From assembly GCA_944321125.1 (NCBI GenBank), contig CALUKD010000010.1, positions 37,070 to 101,069 on the forward strand: 64,000 nt of DNA, read 5' to 3'. Position 1 is the stretch's first letter, and every line of letters begins with the position of its first letter. A program made the position numbers and the translations under genes. Below the pieces are notes generated by a model, which saw only the letters and a list, made by a program, of their open reading frames with translations, was not told the DNA's origin and ran no database searches. Below are positions 55,474 through 63,967 of the stretch, piece after piece. This DNA comes from Candidatus Butyricimonas faecavium (GTDB lineage: Bacteria; Bacteroidota; Bacteroidia; Bacteroidales; Marinifilaceae).

Positions 55474-55839
55474 TTAACGCAATAAATTACGGACTCTGAT
55501 CTTTAATTCTTGCGGGTTAAAAGGTTTTAGCACGAAATCCGAGGCTCCGGCTTCCAACAATTCAATCCGGTCGTTACTACTCTCTAAACTGGACAAGATA
55601 ATAACGGGAATAAAATTAAATGTGGAACTCGCTTTTAGCTGTTTAAGGAATGTTCGTCCGTCCATTTCCGGCATGTTTACATCCGATATAATCAGATCGG
55701 GAATATTTCCTGCATGCATCCATGCGAGAGCTTCAATCGGGTTTGCTTCCGAATGCACGTTGTAATCCCTAGATAGTTGGATCGTGATAACTTTTGCTAT
55801 TTCTGGTTTATCATCCACTATCAGAATGTTTTTACTCAT
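55474..55839 (-). CDS. Single-domain response regulator (receiver)
   Basis: The 121-residue protein is a complete CheY-like receiver: ILIVDDKPE (acidic pocket), LIISDVNMPEMDG (phospho-Asp, about 53), VIILSS (Ser switch) and DFVLKPF (Lys). It has no output domain. It is the first gene of the locus B operon and is coupled to the initiating sugar transferase with a degenerate receiver. A receiver-histidine kinase gene is divergent from it at 56482. A minus-strand TATATTTG box lies upstream. Confidence 0.93.
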   Translation of the reverse strand: MSKNILIVDDKPEIAKVITIQLSRDYNVHSEANPIEALAWMHAGNIPDLIISDVNMPEMDGRTFLKQLKASSTFNFIPVIILSSLESSNDRIELLEAGASDFVLKPFNPQELKIRVRNLLR

Positions 55840-55861
55840 ATATCACCTTCTTTTAATGGTG

Positions 55862-55869
55862 CAAATATA
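55862..55869 (-). promoter_or_regulatory. Candidate promoter of exopolysaccharide locus B
   Basis: Minus-strand TATATTTG lies 22 bases before the receiver ATG. TTTTG is present further upstream but at too short a spacing (11 bases). Confidence 0.5.
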
Positions 55870-55962
55870 TAATATTATTGCAAAATAGCTTTATTTTTGC
55901 TTGTGTAAATATAGAAAATGTTCATTTTTTGTATATTTCATCGATTTTAATTGAAATATGGA

Positions 55963-56440
55963 ATGGAGGTATATGAAAGTCTTACAAGAAAAGAACTCGT
56001 TAGAAAGTGGTTAGTGCAAGAAAATTTATGTCATGAACTGCGAATAAAAACAGAGAAATTGTAAAAATAAATTTGTTTAGTACCGGGATGTATAAATGGG
56101 TAGATTTAAAAGGTGTGGCTCAAGAATTTGATAAACAAGAAAAAGTTATGACGGTCGTGGGTTTTATTGCTGATATTCAAAAATCCCGTGTAGAATCCGG
56201 TAAATATGGGATTTGTAGATGAGAATATACAGATGGGGGAGTTGTCTGAGGATTTACGCCAAGTATATCAGATACATGTTAAGAATAAGATGAAGGTGAT
56301 TTTCAGTTATAGTTACTACGGCTTTTGAAACTGATCGGGGAATGCCTCTTGCTGCTAGATGTAACGAATATATATCTAAATCGTTAGCGGTTGAAAAGTT
56401 GAAAACAATGATTGAAAGATGTCTCGAAAATAAATTATAG
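55963..56440 (+). pseudogene. Eroded gene of unknown family
   Basis: Several short frames follow one another in the same direction and read like one broken protein: MEVYESLTRKELVRKWLVQE (55963-56064, then stop), MYKWVDLKGVAQEFDKQEKV to GKYG (56088-56222), GFVDENIQMGELSEDLRQVY to about 56310, and VTTAFETDRGMPLAARCNEY to the TAG at 56438-56440. At least two frameshifts and one stop separate them. I do not recognise the family. It fills the gap between the locus B promoter and the divergent receiver-kinase gene. Confidence 0.4.
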
Positions 56441-56444
56441 TTTG

Positions 56445-56452
56445 TACATTTG
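56445..56452 (+). promoter_or_regulatory. Candidate promoter for the receiver-histidine kinase gene
   Basis: TACATTTG lies 29 bases before the ATG at 56482. No clear -33 TTTG at the proper spacing. Confidence 0.5.
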
Positions 56453-56481
56453 TAACTGTGTTTACGTGCGTTAATTAAAAA

Positions 56482-57648
56482 ATGATGTGTATGAAAATAA
56501 ATCCTGCTGAATATAAGATATTGGTGGTGGATGATGTTCAGTCAAATGTGCTGTTGTTAAAAGCTTTACTGGGACGGGAGGGATTTGGTATCGTGTATGC
56601 GATGAATGGAATGGAAGCTTTAGAAAAAGTGAAAAGTGAACATCCGGATTTGATATTGTTGGACGTTATGATGCCTGATATGGATGGGTTTGAAGTGGCA
56701 GGACGCTTGAAGGTGGAGCCGGAGCAAGCTGAAATTCCGATTATATTTTTAACTGCTCTGAATGACTCGGCAAGTGTTGTGAAAGGGTTTCAACTCGGGG
56801 CGAATGATTTTATATCGAAACCTTTTCGTAGAGAAGAGTTGTTGATCCGGGTGGAGCATCAGCTTTCTCTGGTGGATGCCAGACGGATTATTTTGCGTCA
56901 GACGGAAGAATTGAGAAAGACGATAGCCGGTAGGGATAAGCTTTATTCCGTGATTGCTCATGATTTACGGTCTCCGATGGCCTCTATCAAAATGTTATGC
57001 AATACAATTATGATGAATATAGACCAACAAACAGTTCCGAGAGACGTGTTCGAGATGTTGGAAATGACCAATAAAACGGCAGAAGAAGTATTTTCTTTGT
57101 TGGATAATCTATTGAAGTGGACCAAGAGCCAGTTAGGTAAGTTGTCCAATGTCCCGCAACCGATAGATATGGTCGGGTTGGTTGATGGTGTTATAGAGGT
57201 GTTTAAACCGATAGCTGAGAGCAAGTCGATTTCCTTGAAATTGAATTCGGAAGTCGAGTTTATCAATGTTATTGTTGATATCGAGATGATAAAATCCGTT
57301 GTGCGTAACCTGATTTCAAATGCAATTAAATTCAGTCATAAAGATACCGTTATTATAGTACACGTGAAGGTACAGGATGTTGCAGATGGGAACAAGACAG
57401 AGGAGGGGAATAGTAAAGAAGTACTTGTCACTGTGTCTGATAGAGGATGTGGAATCAAAAAAGAAGATCAGGGGAAACTGTTAAATGAGGCCACGCACTT
57501 CACGACCTTCGGTACGAATAGCGAGGAAGGCTCCGGTTTGGGCTTATTATTGTGTAAGGACTTCGTAAGCAAAAATCACGGGCGTTTATGGTTTACTTCT
57601 GAAGAAGGTGTTGGTTCTAACTTTAATTTCACAATTCCGGTAAAGTAA
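56482..57648 (+). CDS. Receiver-histidine kinase hybrid (REC-HisKA-HATPase)
   Basis: The cytoplasmic 388-residue protein has an N-terminal receiver (ILVVDDVQSN, LILLDVMMPDMDG with the phospho-Asp at about 60, FLTA, FISKPF) and a linker helix. A HisKA domain with SVIAHDLRSPMASI (phospho-His, about 160) follows. A HATPase_c domain has the N-box NLISNAIKFS, VSDRGCGI (G1) and GSGLGLLLCKDF (G2). There is no sensor or membrane segment, so it probably takes its signal through the receiver or a partner. It is divergent from the receiver that heads locus B. Confidence 0.92.
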   Translation: MMCMKINPAEYKILVVDDVQSNVLLLKALLGREGFGIVYAMNGMEALEKVKSEHPDLILLDVMMPDMDGFEVAGRLKVEPEQAEIPIIFLTALNDSASVVKGFQLGANDFISKPFRREELLIRVEHQLSLVDARRIILRQTEELRKTIAGRDKLYSVIAHDLRSPMASIKMLCNTIMMNIDQQTVPRDVFEMLEMTNKTAEEVFSLLDNLLKWTKSQLGKLSNVPQPIDMVGLVDGVIEVFKPIAESKSISLKLNSEVEFINVIVDIEMIKSVVRNLISNAIKFSHKDTVIIVHVKVQDVADGNKTEEGNSKEVLVTVSDRGCGIKKEDQGKLLNEATHFTTFGTNSEEGSGLGLLLCKDFVSKNHGRLWFTSEEGVGSNFNFTIPVK

Positions 57649-57674
57649 TTTTGTCGGAGATAAAATCAATTATA

Positions 57675-57735
57675 GGCTACAACAAGCTGGTATAGGATGA
57701 ACTTGTAACCTGTTAACCTATAATTTGCAACAAAC
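57675..57735. repeat. AACTTGTAACCTGT-type intergenic repeat
   Basis: The spacer after the receiver-kinase gene contains AACTTGTAACCTGTTAACC and GCTACAACAAGC-like sequence. It is related to the repeats flanking the S23 gene at 32 kb. Confidence 0.5.
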
Positions 57736-57736
57736 A

Positions 57737-57762
57737 AAAAGGCGGTCGATTGACCGCCTTTT
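57737..57762. terminator. Bidirectional intrinsic terminator
   Basis: AAAAGGCGGTC (57737-57747), loop GATT and GACCGCCTTTT (57752-57762) form a perfect 11-bp stem with an A-run on one side and a T-run on the other. It lies between the convergent receiver-kinase gene and hydrogenase operon. Confidence 0.92.
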
Positions 57763-57765
57763 ATG

Positions 57766-58242
57766 TTACTCGAATTCTTTTAAAATTTTCTCCACTTCTC
57801 CGGGGGTAACCCGTCCGTAGACTTTTTCACCGATCAGTACGACCGGGGCAAGTCCGCAGGCACCCACGCACCGTAAGCTGGTTAAAGAGAACTTCCCGTC
57901 CGGGGTTGTCTCTCCGACATTTACTTTTAGGATACGTTTGAATTCATCCAAAACCTTCTCTGCACCTCGAACGTAGCAGGCTGTTCCCATACACACGGAG
58001 ATCGGGTATTCCCCTTTCGGGGTCATTGAGAAGAAAGAATAGAAGGTCACCACCCCGTACACTTTGGATACGGGTATATTTAGTTGCCGGGCGATCACTT
58101 CCTGCACCTCTCTAGGCAGGTAGCCGATCAAGCCTTGTGCTTTGTGCAAGATATTAATTAACTCTCCCGGTTGGTTTCCGAATTCTTCACACAGTTTTAC
58201 CAGTTGGTCAACTTTGCACTTCGCTAATGTTATTTGTGTCAT
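57766..58242 (-). CDS. NuoE-like [2Fe-2S] subunit of the [FeFe]-hydrogenase (HydC/HndA-type)
   Basis: The 158-residue thioredoxin-fold subunit carries one [2Fe-2S] cluster. It has the four-Cys pattern CMGTACYVRGA (CxxxxC, about 85-90) and LRCVGACGLAPVV (CxxxC, about 125-129). The N-terminal helical part (LINILHKAQGLIGYLPREVQ, LNIPVSKVYGVVTFYSFF) is typical. It passes electrons between the NuoF-like flavin subunit and the hydrogenase. It is the last gene of the operon, directly upstream of the bidirectional terminator. Confidence 0.94.
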   Translation of the reverse strand: MTQITLAKCKVDQLVKLCEEFGNQPGELINILHKAQGLIGYLPREVQEVIARQLNIPVSKVYGVVTFYSFFSMTPKGEYPISVCMGTACYVRGAEKVLDEFKRILKVNVGETTPDGKFSLTSLRCVGACGLAPVVLIGEKVYGRVTPGEVEKILKEFE

Positions 58243-58259
58243 AATGATAGCTTCGAATA

Positions 58260-60032
58260 TTATTGTTCAATAATCTCTTTTCCTCTGTTAAAGTAGCACG
58301 TATGCAGCAAATGATGGGCTTTTTCACTCATGGGTTTGCCAAGAAACTCTTCGTACAACGAGATGATGTACGGGTTTTGGTGAGATTTCCGGAGTGATTT
58401 TTCACTGTCTTCCGTGTAGAGAGCCCGTGTACGTGCTTTCAACAAAGAAGAATCTCCATGATGTAATGGCTGACCACCACCACCGATACACCCGCCGGGG
58501 CAGGCCATGATCTCGATAGCATGGTATTTGGATTTGCCGGATCTGATCTCGTTCATGAGTTTGCGGGCATTTCCTAAACCGTGTGCCACGGCTACTTTCA
58601 ATTCGAATCCATCAACATCTATCGTGGCCTCCTTCAAATTTTCGATACCTCTGACACCTTCAAAGTTTACGTTATCCAGCGTTTTACCCGTGTGAATTTC
58701 GTAAGCAGTACGCAAGGCTGCTTCCATCACGCCTCCGGTTGCCCCGAAAATTACGGCGGCTCCGGTAGATTCTCCCAGTGGCGCATCAAAGTCTTCGTCT
58801 TCCAACTGCATGAAATTGATGTTGGTCTGTTTGATTAATGCGGCCAATTCGCGGGTAGAAATGGAGTAATTTACATCCGGGTCCCCGTTTGTCTTGAATT
58901 CGTCTCTTTCGCACTCGAATTTCTTTGCCAAACAAGGCATCACGGATACCACGATAAGGTTTTCACGTTTGATACCCATTTTCTCTGCCCAGTATGTCTT
59001 GGCAATTGATCCGAACATTTGTTGCGGGGAACGGGCACTTGACGGCATATCCAATAAATCCGGGAATTGTTTCTCGAAGAAATTTACCCAACCCGGGCAA
59101 CACGAGGTAATAATCGGTAATTTCACCGATTTATCGCCCTTTAGGAATGCTTCTAGGCGACCTAATAATTCGGTTCCTTCCTCCATGATGGTCAAGTCGG
59201 CTGCGAAGTCGGTATCGAACACCTTGGCGAAGCCTAGTTTGCGTAAAGCGGCCACCATCTTTCCGGTAACGGAAGTACCTGCCGGAAGAGCGAACTCTTC
59301 ACCCAAGGCGGCACGAACTGCCGGGGCGGTTTGCACGATCACGGTTTTGTCCGGATCGGCTAAATCTTTGATCAAACGGTTCGTGTGATCCAATTCCGTT
59401 AAAGCCCCCACGGGACATACGGCAACGCACTGTCCACAGAAAGTACATTCGGAATCCTGTAATGACTGGTCGAATGCGGGCATCACGACAGAACTGAATC
59501 CCCGGTTGACGGCACCCAGCGCACCCACGGTCTGTACTTCATTGCACATCATCTCGCACCGACGGCAATAAATACACTTTGTGGTATCCCGGCGGATAGA
59601 AGGAGACAAGTCAACTCTGAACTCGGTTTTCTCCCCTTCGAAAGGAATTTCCCGTATTCCCAGTTTAATAGCCACGGATTGTAATTCGCAATTACCGGAC
59701 TTGGCACACACCAGACAGTCTGAAGGGTGGTCGGACAACATGAGTTCCAACACGGTTCTACGGGCATTTAGTACCCGGATTGTATTCGTGTGTACGTTCA
59801 TGCCATTTTCACAGCGAGTGGCGCAAGAGGGGGCGAGATTCTTCCTGCCATCTACTTCAACCACGCAGATACGGCAAGATGCCGGGGCATTTTTGATGCA
59901 TAAATCTTTTAGGTTCATGTAGCAAAGCGTGGGTATATCGATACCCAGTTCTCGGGCTGCTTCAAGAATTGTGGTTCCTTTGGGAACGCTGATTTCCCGA
60001 TTGTCTATTTTGAGTGTTATATTTTCATTCAT
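58260..60032 (-). CDS. hydA: [FeFe]-hydrogenase catalytic subunit, NAD-linked multimeric type
   Basis: The 590 residues cover the full electron path. An N-terminal [2Fe-2S] ferredoxin domain (PTLCYMNLK, SCRICVVEV, PSCATRC) is followed by a His-ligated [4Fe-4S] motif (HPSDCLVCAKSGNCELQ). Two [4Fe-4S] sites (CIYCRRCEMMCN, CTFCGQCVAVCP) come next. The H-cluster domain has all three signatures: TSCCPGWVNFFE (about 307), VMPCLAKKFECER (about 362) and IMACPGGCIGGGGQP (about 507). It reversibly reduces protons in the cytoplasm. With the NuoE- and NuoF-like subunits it resembles Thermotoga/Acetobacterium HydABC, some of which bifurcate electrons between ferredoxin and NADH. Bifurcation here is not shown. 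Confidence 0.96.
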   Translation of the reverse strand: MNENITLKIDNREISVPKGTTILEAARELGIDIPTLCYMNLKDLCIKNAPASCRICVVEVDGRKNLAPSCATRCENGMNVHTNTIRVLNARRTVLELMLSDHPSDCLVCAKSGNCELQSVAIKLGIREIPFEGEKTEFRVDLSPSIRRDTTKCIYCRRCEMMCNEVQTVGALGAVNRGFSSVVMPAFDQSLQDSECTFCGQCVAVCPVGALTELDHTNRLIKDLADPDKTVIVQTAPAVRAALGEEFALPAGTSVTGKMVAALRKLGFAKVFDTDFAADLTIMEEGTELLGRLEAFLKGDKSVKLPIITSCCPGWVNFFEKQFPDLLDMPSSARSPQQMFGSIAKTYWAEKMGIKRENLIVVSVMPCLAKKFECERDEFKTNGDPDVNYSISTRELAALIKQTNINFMQLEDEDFDAPLGESTGAAVIFGATGGVMEAALRTAYEIHTGKTLDNVNFEGVRGIENLKEATIDVDGFELKVAVAHGLGNARKLMNEIRSGKSKYHAIEIMACPGGCIGGGGQPLHHGDSSLLKARTRALYTEDSEKSLRKSHQNPYIISLYEEFLGKPMSEKAHHLLHTCYFNRGKEIIEQ

Positions 60033-60060
60033 AGTATAAACTTCTTCAACTGCTTGAGCA

Positions 60061-60086
60061 ATTCTAAATTTTAAATTCTAAATTAT
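60061..60086. repeat. TCTAAATTTTAAAT-type intergenic repeat in the hydrogenase operon
   Basis: ATTCTAAATTTTAAATTC runs from the gap between hydA and the NuoF-like gene into the last codon region of the latter. It is the same type as the tract at 29787-29817. Confidence 0.5.
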
Positions 60087-61873
60087 CTCGTGCTTACTGC
60101 TTTGAACTTACATTTCTCCATACATGCACCACATTTGATACATTTGGCCGTATTGATGAAATGCGGTTCTTTACGTTCACCCACGATGGCATCTACCGGA
60201 CAGTTACGGGCACAGAGTCCACATCCGATACAAAGTTCCGGATCAATGTGGAACATTAGTAATGCCTTACATTGTCCTGCCGGGCATTTTTTGTCCTTGA
60301 TGTGGGCGAGATATTCGTCATAGAAGTTATCTATGGTAGACAATACCGGATTCGGGGAAGTTTGTCCCAGACCACACAAGGCCGTGTCCTTGATTACGCG
60401 GCTGAGGTTTTTCAATGTTTCAAGGTCTTCCATGGTTCCCTTGCCTTGCGTGATTTTGTCCAAGGTTTCGTGCAGGCGTTTATTACCGATACGACAAGGT
60501 GTACATTTACCGCAGGATTCTTCCACCGTGAATTCGAGATAAAATTTGGCGACAGATACCATACAGTCATCTTCGTCCATCACGATCATACCACCGGACC
60601 CCATCATGGAACCGGATGCTAAAAGGTTATCGAAATCGATCGGTACATCTAGGTGTTTCTCGGTCAAGCAACCGCCGGAAGGACCTCCGGTTTGTACTGC
60701 TTTGAATTTTTTACCGTTTTTGATACCACCACCGATCTCGTAAATCACTTCACGAAGGGTCGTCCCCATGGGAACCTCAATCAGTCCCACGTTATTGATT
60801 TTTCCGGCAAGGGCGAATACCTTCGTTCCCTTGGAACGTTCCGTTCCGATTTTGTTGAACCAGTTGGCACCTTTTATGATGATTGCCGGGATATTGGCTA
60901 AAGTTTCCACGTTATTCACGTTGGTCGGGCGATTCAGGTAACCTGATTCTGCCGGGAAGGGTGGTTTCATTGTGGGTTCTCCGCGGTGCCCTTCCATGGA
61001 GTGGATTAACGCTGTTTCCTCACCACAAACGAAAGCTCCAGCCCCGTAACGTAGTTCAATATTGAATGAAAAATTACTTCCAAAGATATTTTCACCTAAT
61101 AAACCGAATTCTTCGGCTTGATGGATGGCTGTTTTCAGGCGTTGAATGGCAAGCGGGTATTCGGCACGGATATAAACTAATCCTTTGGTCGCCCCGATGC
61201 TATATCCGCAGATAGCCATAGCTTCAATTACCGAATGAGGATCGCCTTCCATGATGGAACGATCCATGAATGCCCCCGGGTCTCCCTCGTCAGCATTACA
61301 AACCACGTATTTCTGGTCAGCCTGATATTTGCTCGCGAATTCCCATTTCAACCCGGTCGGGAATCCACCGCCTCCACGACCGCGCAATCCGGATAATTTG
61401 ATCTCGTTGATCACTTCTTCCGGTTTCATTTTGGTGATACATTTCGCTAGTGCGGAATATCCCTCACGAGCGATATATTCTTCAATATTTTCCGGATCAA
61501 TAAATCCGCAGTTACGTAAAGCGATACGCAATTGCTTCTTGTAGAAACCCATGTGTTTTGAGTCGCTTACTGCTTCTTTCTTTTCCGGGTCTTTATATAA
61601 TAATCTTTCGACTTTACGTCCTTTGATAACATGTTCGTTTACAATTTCCTCGGCATCGTCCGGTTTAACCTGTACGTAGAAGGTGTTGTCAGGCATGACT
61701 TTCACGATCGGTCCTTTTTCACAGAAACCAAAGCAACCGGTTGCGATAACCTGAACTTCGTCTTCCAGGTTTTTCTCTTTTAAACATTCTTCCAGTCTGG
61801 TAATAATTTGGTGACTGGCAGATGCTCTACATCCCGTTCCACCACAAACGAGGATATGCATTTTATAACTCAT
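60083..61873 (-). CDS. NuoF-like flavin/NADH subunit of the [FeFe]-hydrogenase (HydB/HndC-type)
   Basis: From the ATG at 61873 (MSYKMHILVCGGTGCRASAS) the protein has 596 residues. A longer in-frame start would add 19 basic residues overlapping the previous gene. Domains in order: thioredoxin-like [2Fe-2S] (CGGTGCRA to GCFGFCEKGPIV), the NuoF FMN/NADH domain (GLRGRGGGGFPTGLKWEFA, CNADEGDPGAFMDR), the SLBB segment and the [4Fe-4S] site ESCGKCTPCRIG. A C-terminal pair of ferredoxin clusters follows (CIGCGLCARNCP, CIKCGACMEKCK). It is the NAD(H)-reacting subunit. Confidence 0.94.
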   Translation of the reverse strand: MSYKMHILVCGGTGCRASASHQIITRLEECLKEKNLEDEVQVIATGCFGFCEKGPIVKVMPDNTFYVQVKPDDAEEIVNEHVIKGRKVERLLYKDPEKKEAVSDSKHMGFYKKQLRIALRNCGFIDPENIEEYIAREGYSALAKCITKMKPEEVINEIKLSGLRGRGGGGFPTGLKWEFASKYQADQKYVVCNADEGDPGAFMDRSIMEGDPHSVIEAMAICGYSIGATKGLVYIRAEYPLAIQRLKTAIHQAEEFGLLGENIFGSNFSFNIELRYGAGAFVCGEETALIHSMEGHRGEPTMKPPFPAESGYLNRPTNVNNVETLANIPAIIIKGANWFNKIGTERSKGTKVFALAGKINNVGLIEVPMGTTLREVIYEIGGGIKNGKKFKAVQTGGPSGGCLTEKHLDVPIDFDNLLASGSMMGSGGMIVMDEDDCMVSVAKFYLEFTVEESCGKCTPCRIGNKRLHETLDKITQGKGTMEDLETLKNLSRVIKDTALCGLGQTSPNPVLSTIDNFYDEYLAHIKDKKCPAGQCKALLMFHIDPELCIGCGLCARNCPVDAIVGERKEPHFINTAKCIKCGACMEKCKFKAVSTR

Positions 61874-61916
61874 AGATTCAAGGTTTTGATTAGTTGTTCT
61901 AGCTGTCCTTTTTCTT

Positions 61917-62306
61917 TTAGATTGTTTCAAAATTTACCGGAATAATGTCGGCCACGAGCTCGTCATTCTTCAAGTACTTCTGAATGATTTCTTCGGCTCT
62001 TTCAGTAGTGACGTGTCCGAACACGATCGGGTCTTTTCCCGGTTTTGTGATTTCCACGGTCGGTTCCGCGTAGCAGTACCCCATGCATCCTGTTTGTGTA
62101 ACCACGGCAGCAATCCCGTTTTTCTCCAGGTTCTCGATAAAGTAGTTCATGGTGTCTTTACTACCTGCGGCGATTCCGCAAGTTGCCATAGCCACTTTAA
62201 TCTGGATCAGGTTTTCTACCTGTTCACTTTTCTCCCGAAGATCAATCTTCGTTTGCACGTTTTCTTTGATGCGTTTGAGGTCCGCGAGTGATTTGATTTT
62301 TTCCAT
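61917..62306 (-). CDS. Thioredoxin-like [2Fe-2S] ferredoxin of the hydrogenase operon (HndB-like)
   Basis: The 129-residue protein has a (2Fe-2S) thioredoxin-fold pattern with Cys residues in KVAMATCGIAAGSKDTMNYF and TQTGCMGYCYAEPTVEI, and resembles the HndB/HydD small subunit found in NADP- or NAD-linked [FeFe]-hydrogenase operons. The final cysteines give a CxxxC pair like the NuoE family. It lies between the HATPase gene and the NuoF-like gene. Confidence 0.88.
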   Translation of the reverse strand: MEKIKSLADLKRIKENVQTKIDLREKSEQVENLIQIKVAMATCGIAAGSKDTMNYFIENLEKNGIAAVVTQTGCMGYCYAEPTVEITKPGKDPIVFGHVTTERAEEIIQKYLKNDELVADIIPVNFETI

Positions 62307-62340
62307 ATAAAATGATTAAGGTTATTTTGTTTTAACTGGT

Positions 62341-62880
62341 TTATGTAATCTCTTTTATGTTTTCCCGGATCATTTGTCTCAATGCCATAACGATTTCCGG
62401 GTCATTTAGAGGTACTCCCTCCAGTATTTCTTTTATTTCATTCGTATCGAATGTGTATTCCCCTTTTGCCGTGGAATGGTGGTAAATAAAGTCGATTTCT
62501 GGATTTGCCGACACGAGAATCACGATACTTCCGGCAATGTCACCTATAGGCGGTCTGTCCCAATGTGAAAGACCAAACTTTGCCTCGATAACAGTACCCT
62601 CTCCCTTTTTTGATTCTATTTTCAAGGTTCCTCCTGTTGCTTCTGCATTCTGTTTGAATAAAGGAATTCCCAACCCGACTTTGCGTACGGTTCTACTCGT
62701 GAAAAAAGGATCGGTAACTTTGGCCACGGTGGCTTCATCCATGCCGCATCCGTTATCTTTGATCGTAATGACAAGAGAATCTTCTGTTGCGTTCTCTTGC
62801 AGATTAATCTCAATGCGAGAAGCTTGGGCTCGTATTGAGTTTTGGGCAATATCTAGGATATGGTCCGATAACGTTTGCAT
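62341..62880 (-). CDS. Stand-alone HATPase_c (histidine-kinase-like ATPase) protein
   Basis: The 179-residue protein begins SDHILDIAQNSIRAQASRIE (an N-box in which Asn binds ATP-Mg), then IKDNGCGMDEATVAKVTDPF (G1), VGLGIPLFKQNAEATGG (G2) and KGEGTVIEAKFGLSHWDRPP. It has the ATPase fold but no phospho-acceptor His domain. Proteins of this type head many hydrogenase operons of the HndABCD kind. Their role is unknown, and a regulatory anti-sigma or kinase-like role is only a guess. It is the first gene of the operon. Confidence 0.9.
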   Translation of the reverse strand: MQTLSDHILDIAQNSIRAQASRIEINLQENATEDSLVITIKDNGCGMDEATVAKVTDPFFTSRTVRKVGLGIPLFKQNAEATGGTLKIESKKGEGTVIEAKFGLSHWDRPPIGDIAGSIVILVSANPEIDFIYHHSTAKGEYTFDTNEIKEILEGVPLNDPEIVMALRQMIRENIKEIT

Positions 62881-63146
62881 TCAATACCTGTATTAATTAC
62901 TCTATTTTTTCTTGAATGGAAATCACACATTCTTATAGTTTTTATTTTTTCCCTATGATTTAATTTCAATCGCATAAAAATTCGTTCCAAATATAATTAA
63001 TTTATTAATAGGAACAAGAGATTTGTTATCAACTTGGTATTATATAGATTGTTTCTAATGTAGAAATTATTCTGTATTGGGATCCGTTGATTTTTATGAT
63101 TCGTCTGTTGGAAATAGTTCGATTTCGTGTGAATTTTGTTTTGTTT
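62881..63146. other. Intergenic region with the hydrogenase promoter
   Basis: 266 bases with no gene. Only the candidate minus-strand promoter stands out (TATATTTG at 62990-62997, with TTG at 63015-63017). Confidence 0.5.
62990..62997 (-). promoter_or_regulatory. Candidate promoter of the hydrogenase operon
   Basis: Minus-strand TATATTTG lies about 110 bases before the ATPase ATG. CTTG sits 17 bases upstream as a possible -33 element. Confidence 0.5.
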
Positions 63147-63524
63147 TCAGGAAAGATACTTCTTCAGAGTTTCTTTTAATAAACGAGAGTCGATCGGTTT
63201 TGTAAAATAGTCTGTACAACCGGCTTCTTTTGCTTCTTGCTTGTCACTGTCGAAGGCAAAGGCACTCACGGTGATGATAGGGATATCTAGGTTTAACTTT
63301 CGGATTTCACGGGTGGCTTCCAGACCGTCCATGTTTGGCATTTTGAGATCCATGAGAATGGCATCGGGGGAATATTGCCGGTATTTTTGGAGAGCTTCCA
63401 AACCATCTGCAGCATGAATGATCTGGTATTCTTTTTTCAAGATAGTCATAATTAAAAGGAAATTACTTTCGTTGTCTTCGGCAACGAGTAATTTTTTTGA
63501 TGGCAATGTGTTGTGACTATCCAT
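63147..63524 (-). CDS. Single-domain response regulator
   Basis: From the ATG at 63524 the protein has 125 residues; a TTG 21 bases upstream is less likely. It is an intact receiver: LLVAEDNESNFLLI (acidic pair), ILMDLKMPNMDGLE (phospho-Asp, about 60), ITVSAFA and DYFTKPID (Lys). The AEDN opening and KMPxMDG are typical of receivers that belong to hybrid-kinase phosphorelays. No output domain or adjacent kinase is visible within 600 bases. Confidence 0.92.
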   Translation of the reverse strand: MDSHNTLPSKKLLVAEDNESNFLLIMTILKKEYQIIHAADGLEALQKYRQYSPDAILMDLKMPNMDGLEATREIRKLNLDIPIITVSAFAFDSDKQEAKEAGCTDYFTKPIDSRLLKETLKKYLS

Positions 63525-63967
63525 AGGTGTTTTTCTTCGTATCAAGAAATGAACGTTTATTAACGTTACAAATATAGGTATTTTTTACTTAAGCAAACCA
63601 ATATTGCTTATTTTTTAATATTCTATCGATCAGATAGAAAGCAAATCAAATATGAACATTACTCATTTTGTTGATGGTCAGCATTTCCGTATAATAAAAC
63701 GTTCGTTTTTTGCTATAAAAAATCTTGTGGAGTTATGTCCCGGTAAAGTGGGCTTTCTGATAGGATTTCTATTTGATAGAGTTATTATTCTGTGATTAAA
63801 TTGTTATAAGATACTTATCCTAGTGTTAATAATTACTATGATACTACAATAGTTTTATATTTTAATAGGGGGAGAATAGGAGTGGAATGGGAGCGGAATG
63901 GGAGCGGGTCGCAATATGATGATATGTATTATCCTGAGAAAAGTTTACTGTAAATCTAAGTAAACCT
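63525..63967. other. Intergenic region
   Basis: I see no gene in these 440 bases. A purine-rich tandem repeat (two exact GGAATGGGAGC units at 63884-63905, with a degenerate unit before) and a GTTTAC/GTAAAC pair (about 63944-63965) are present. Confidence 0.4.
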
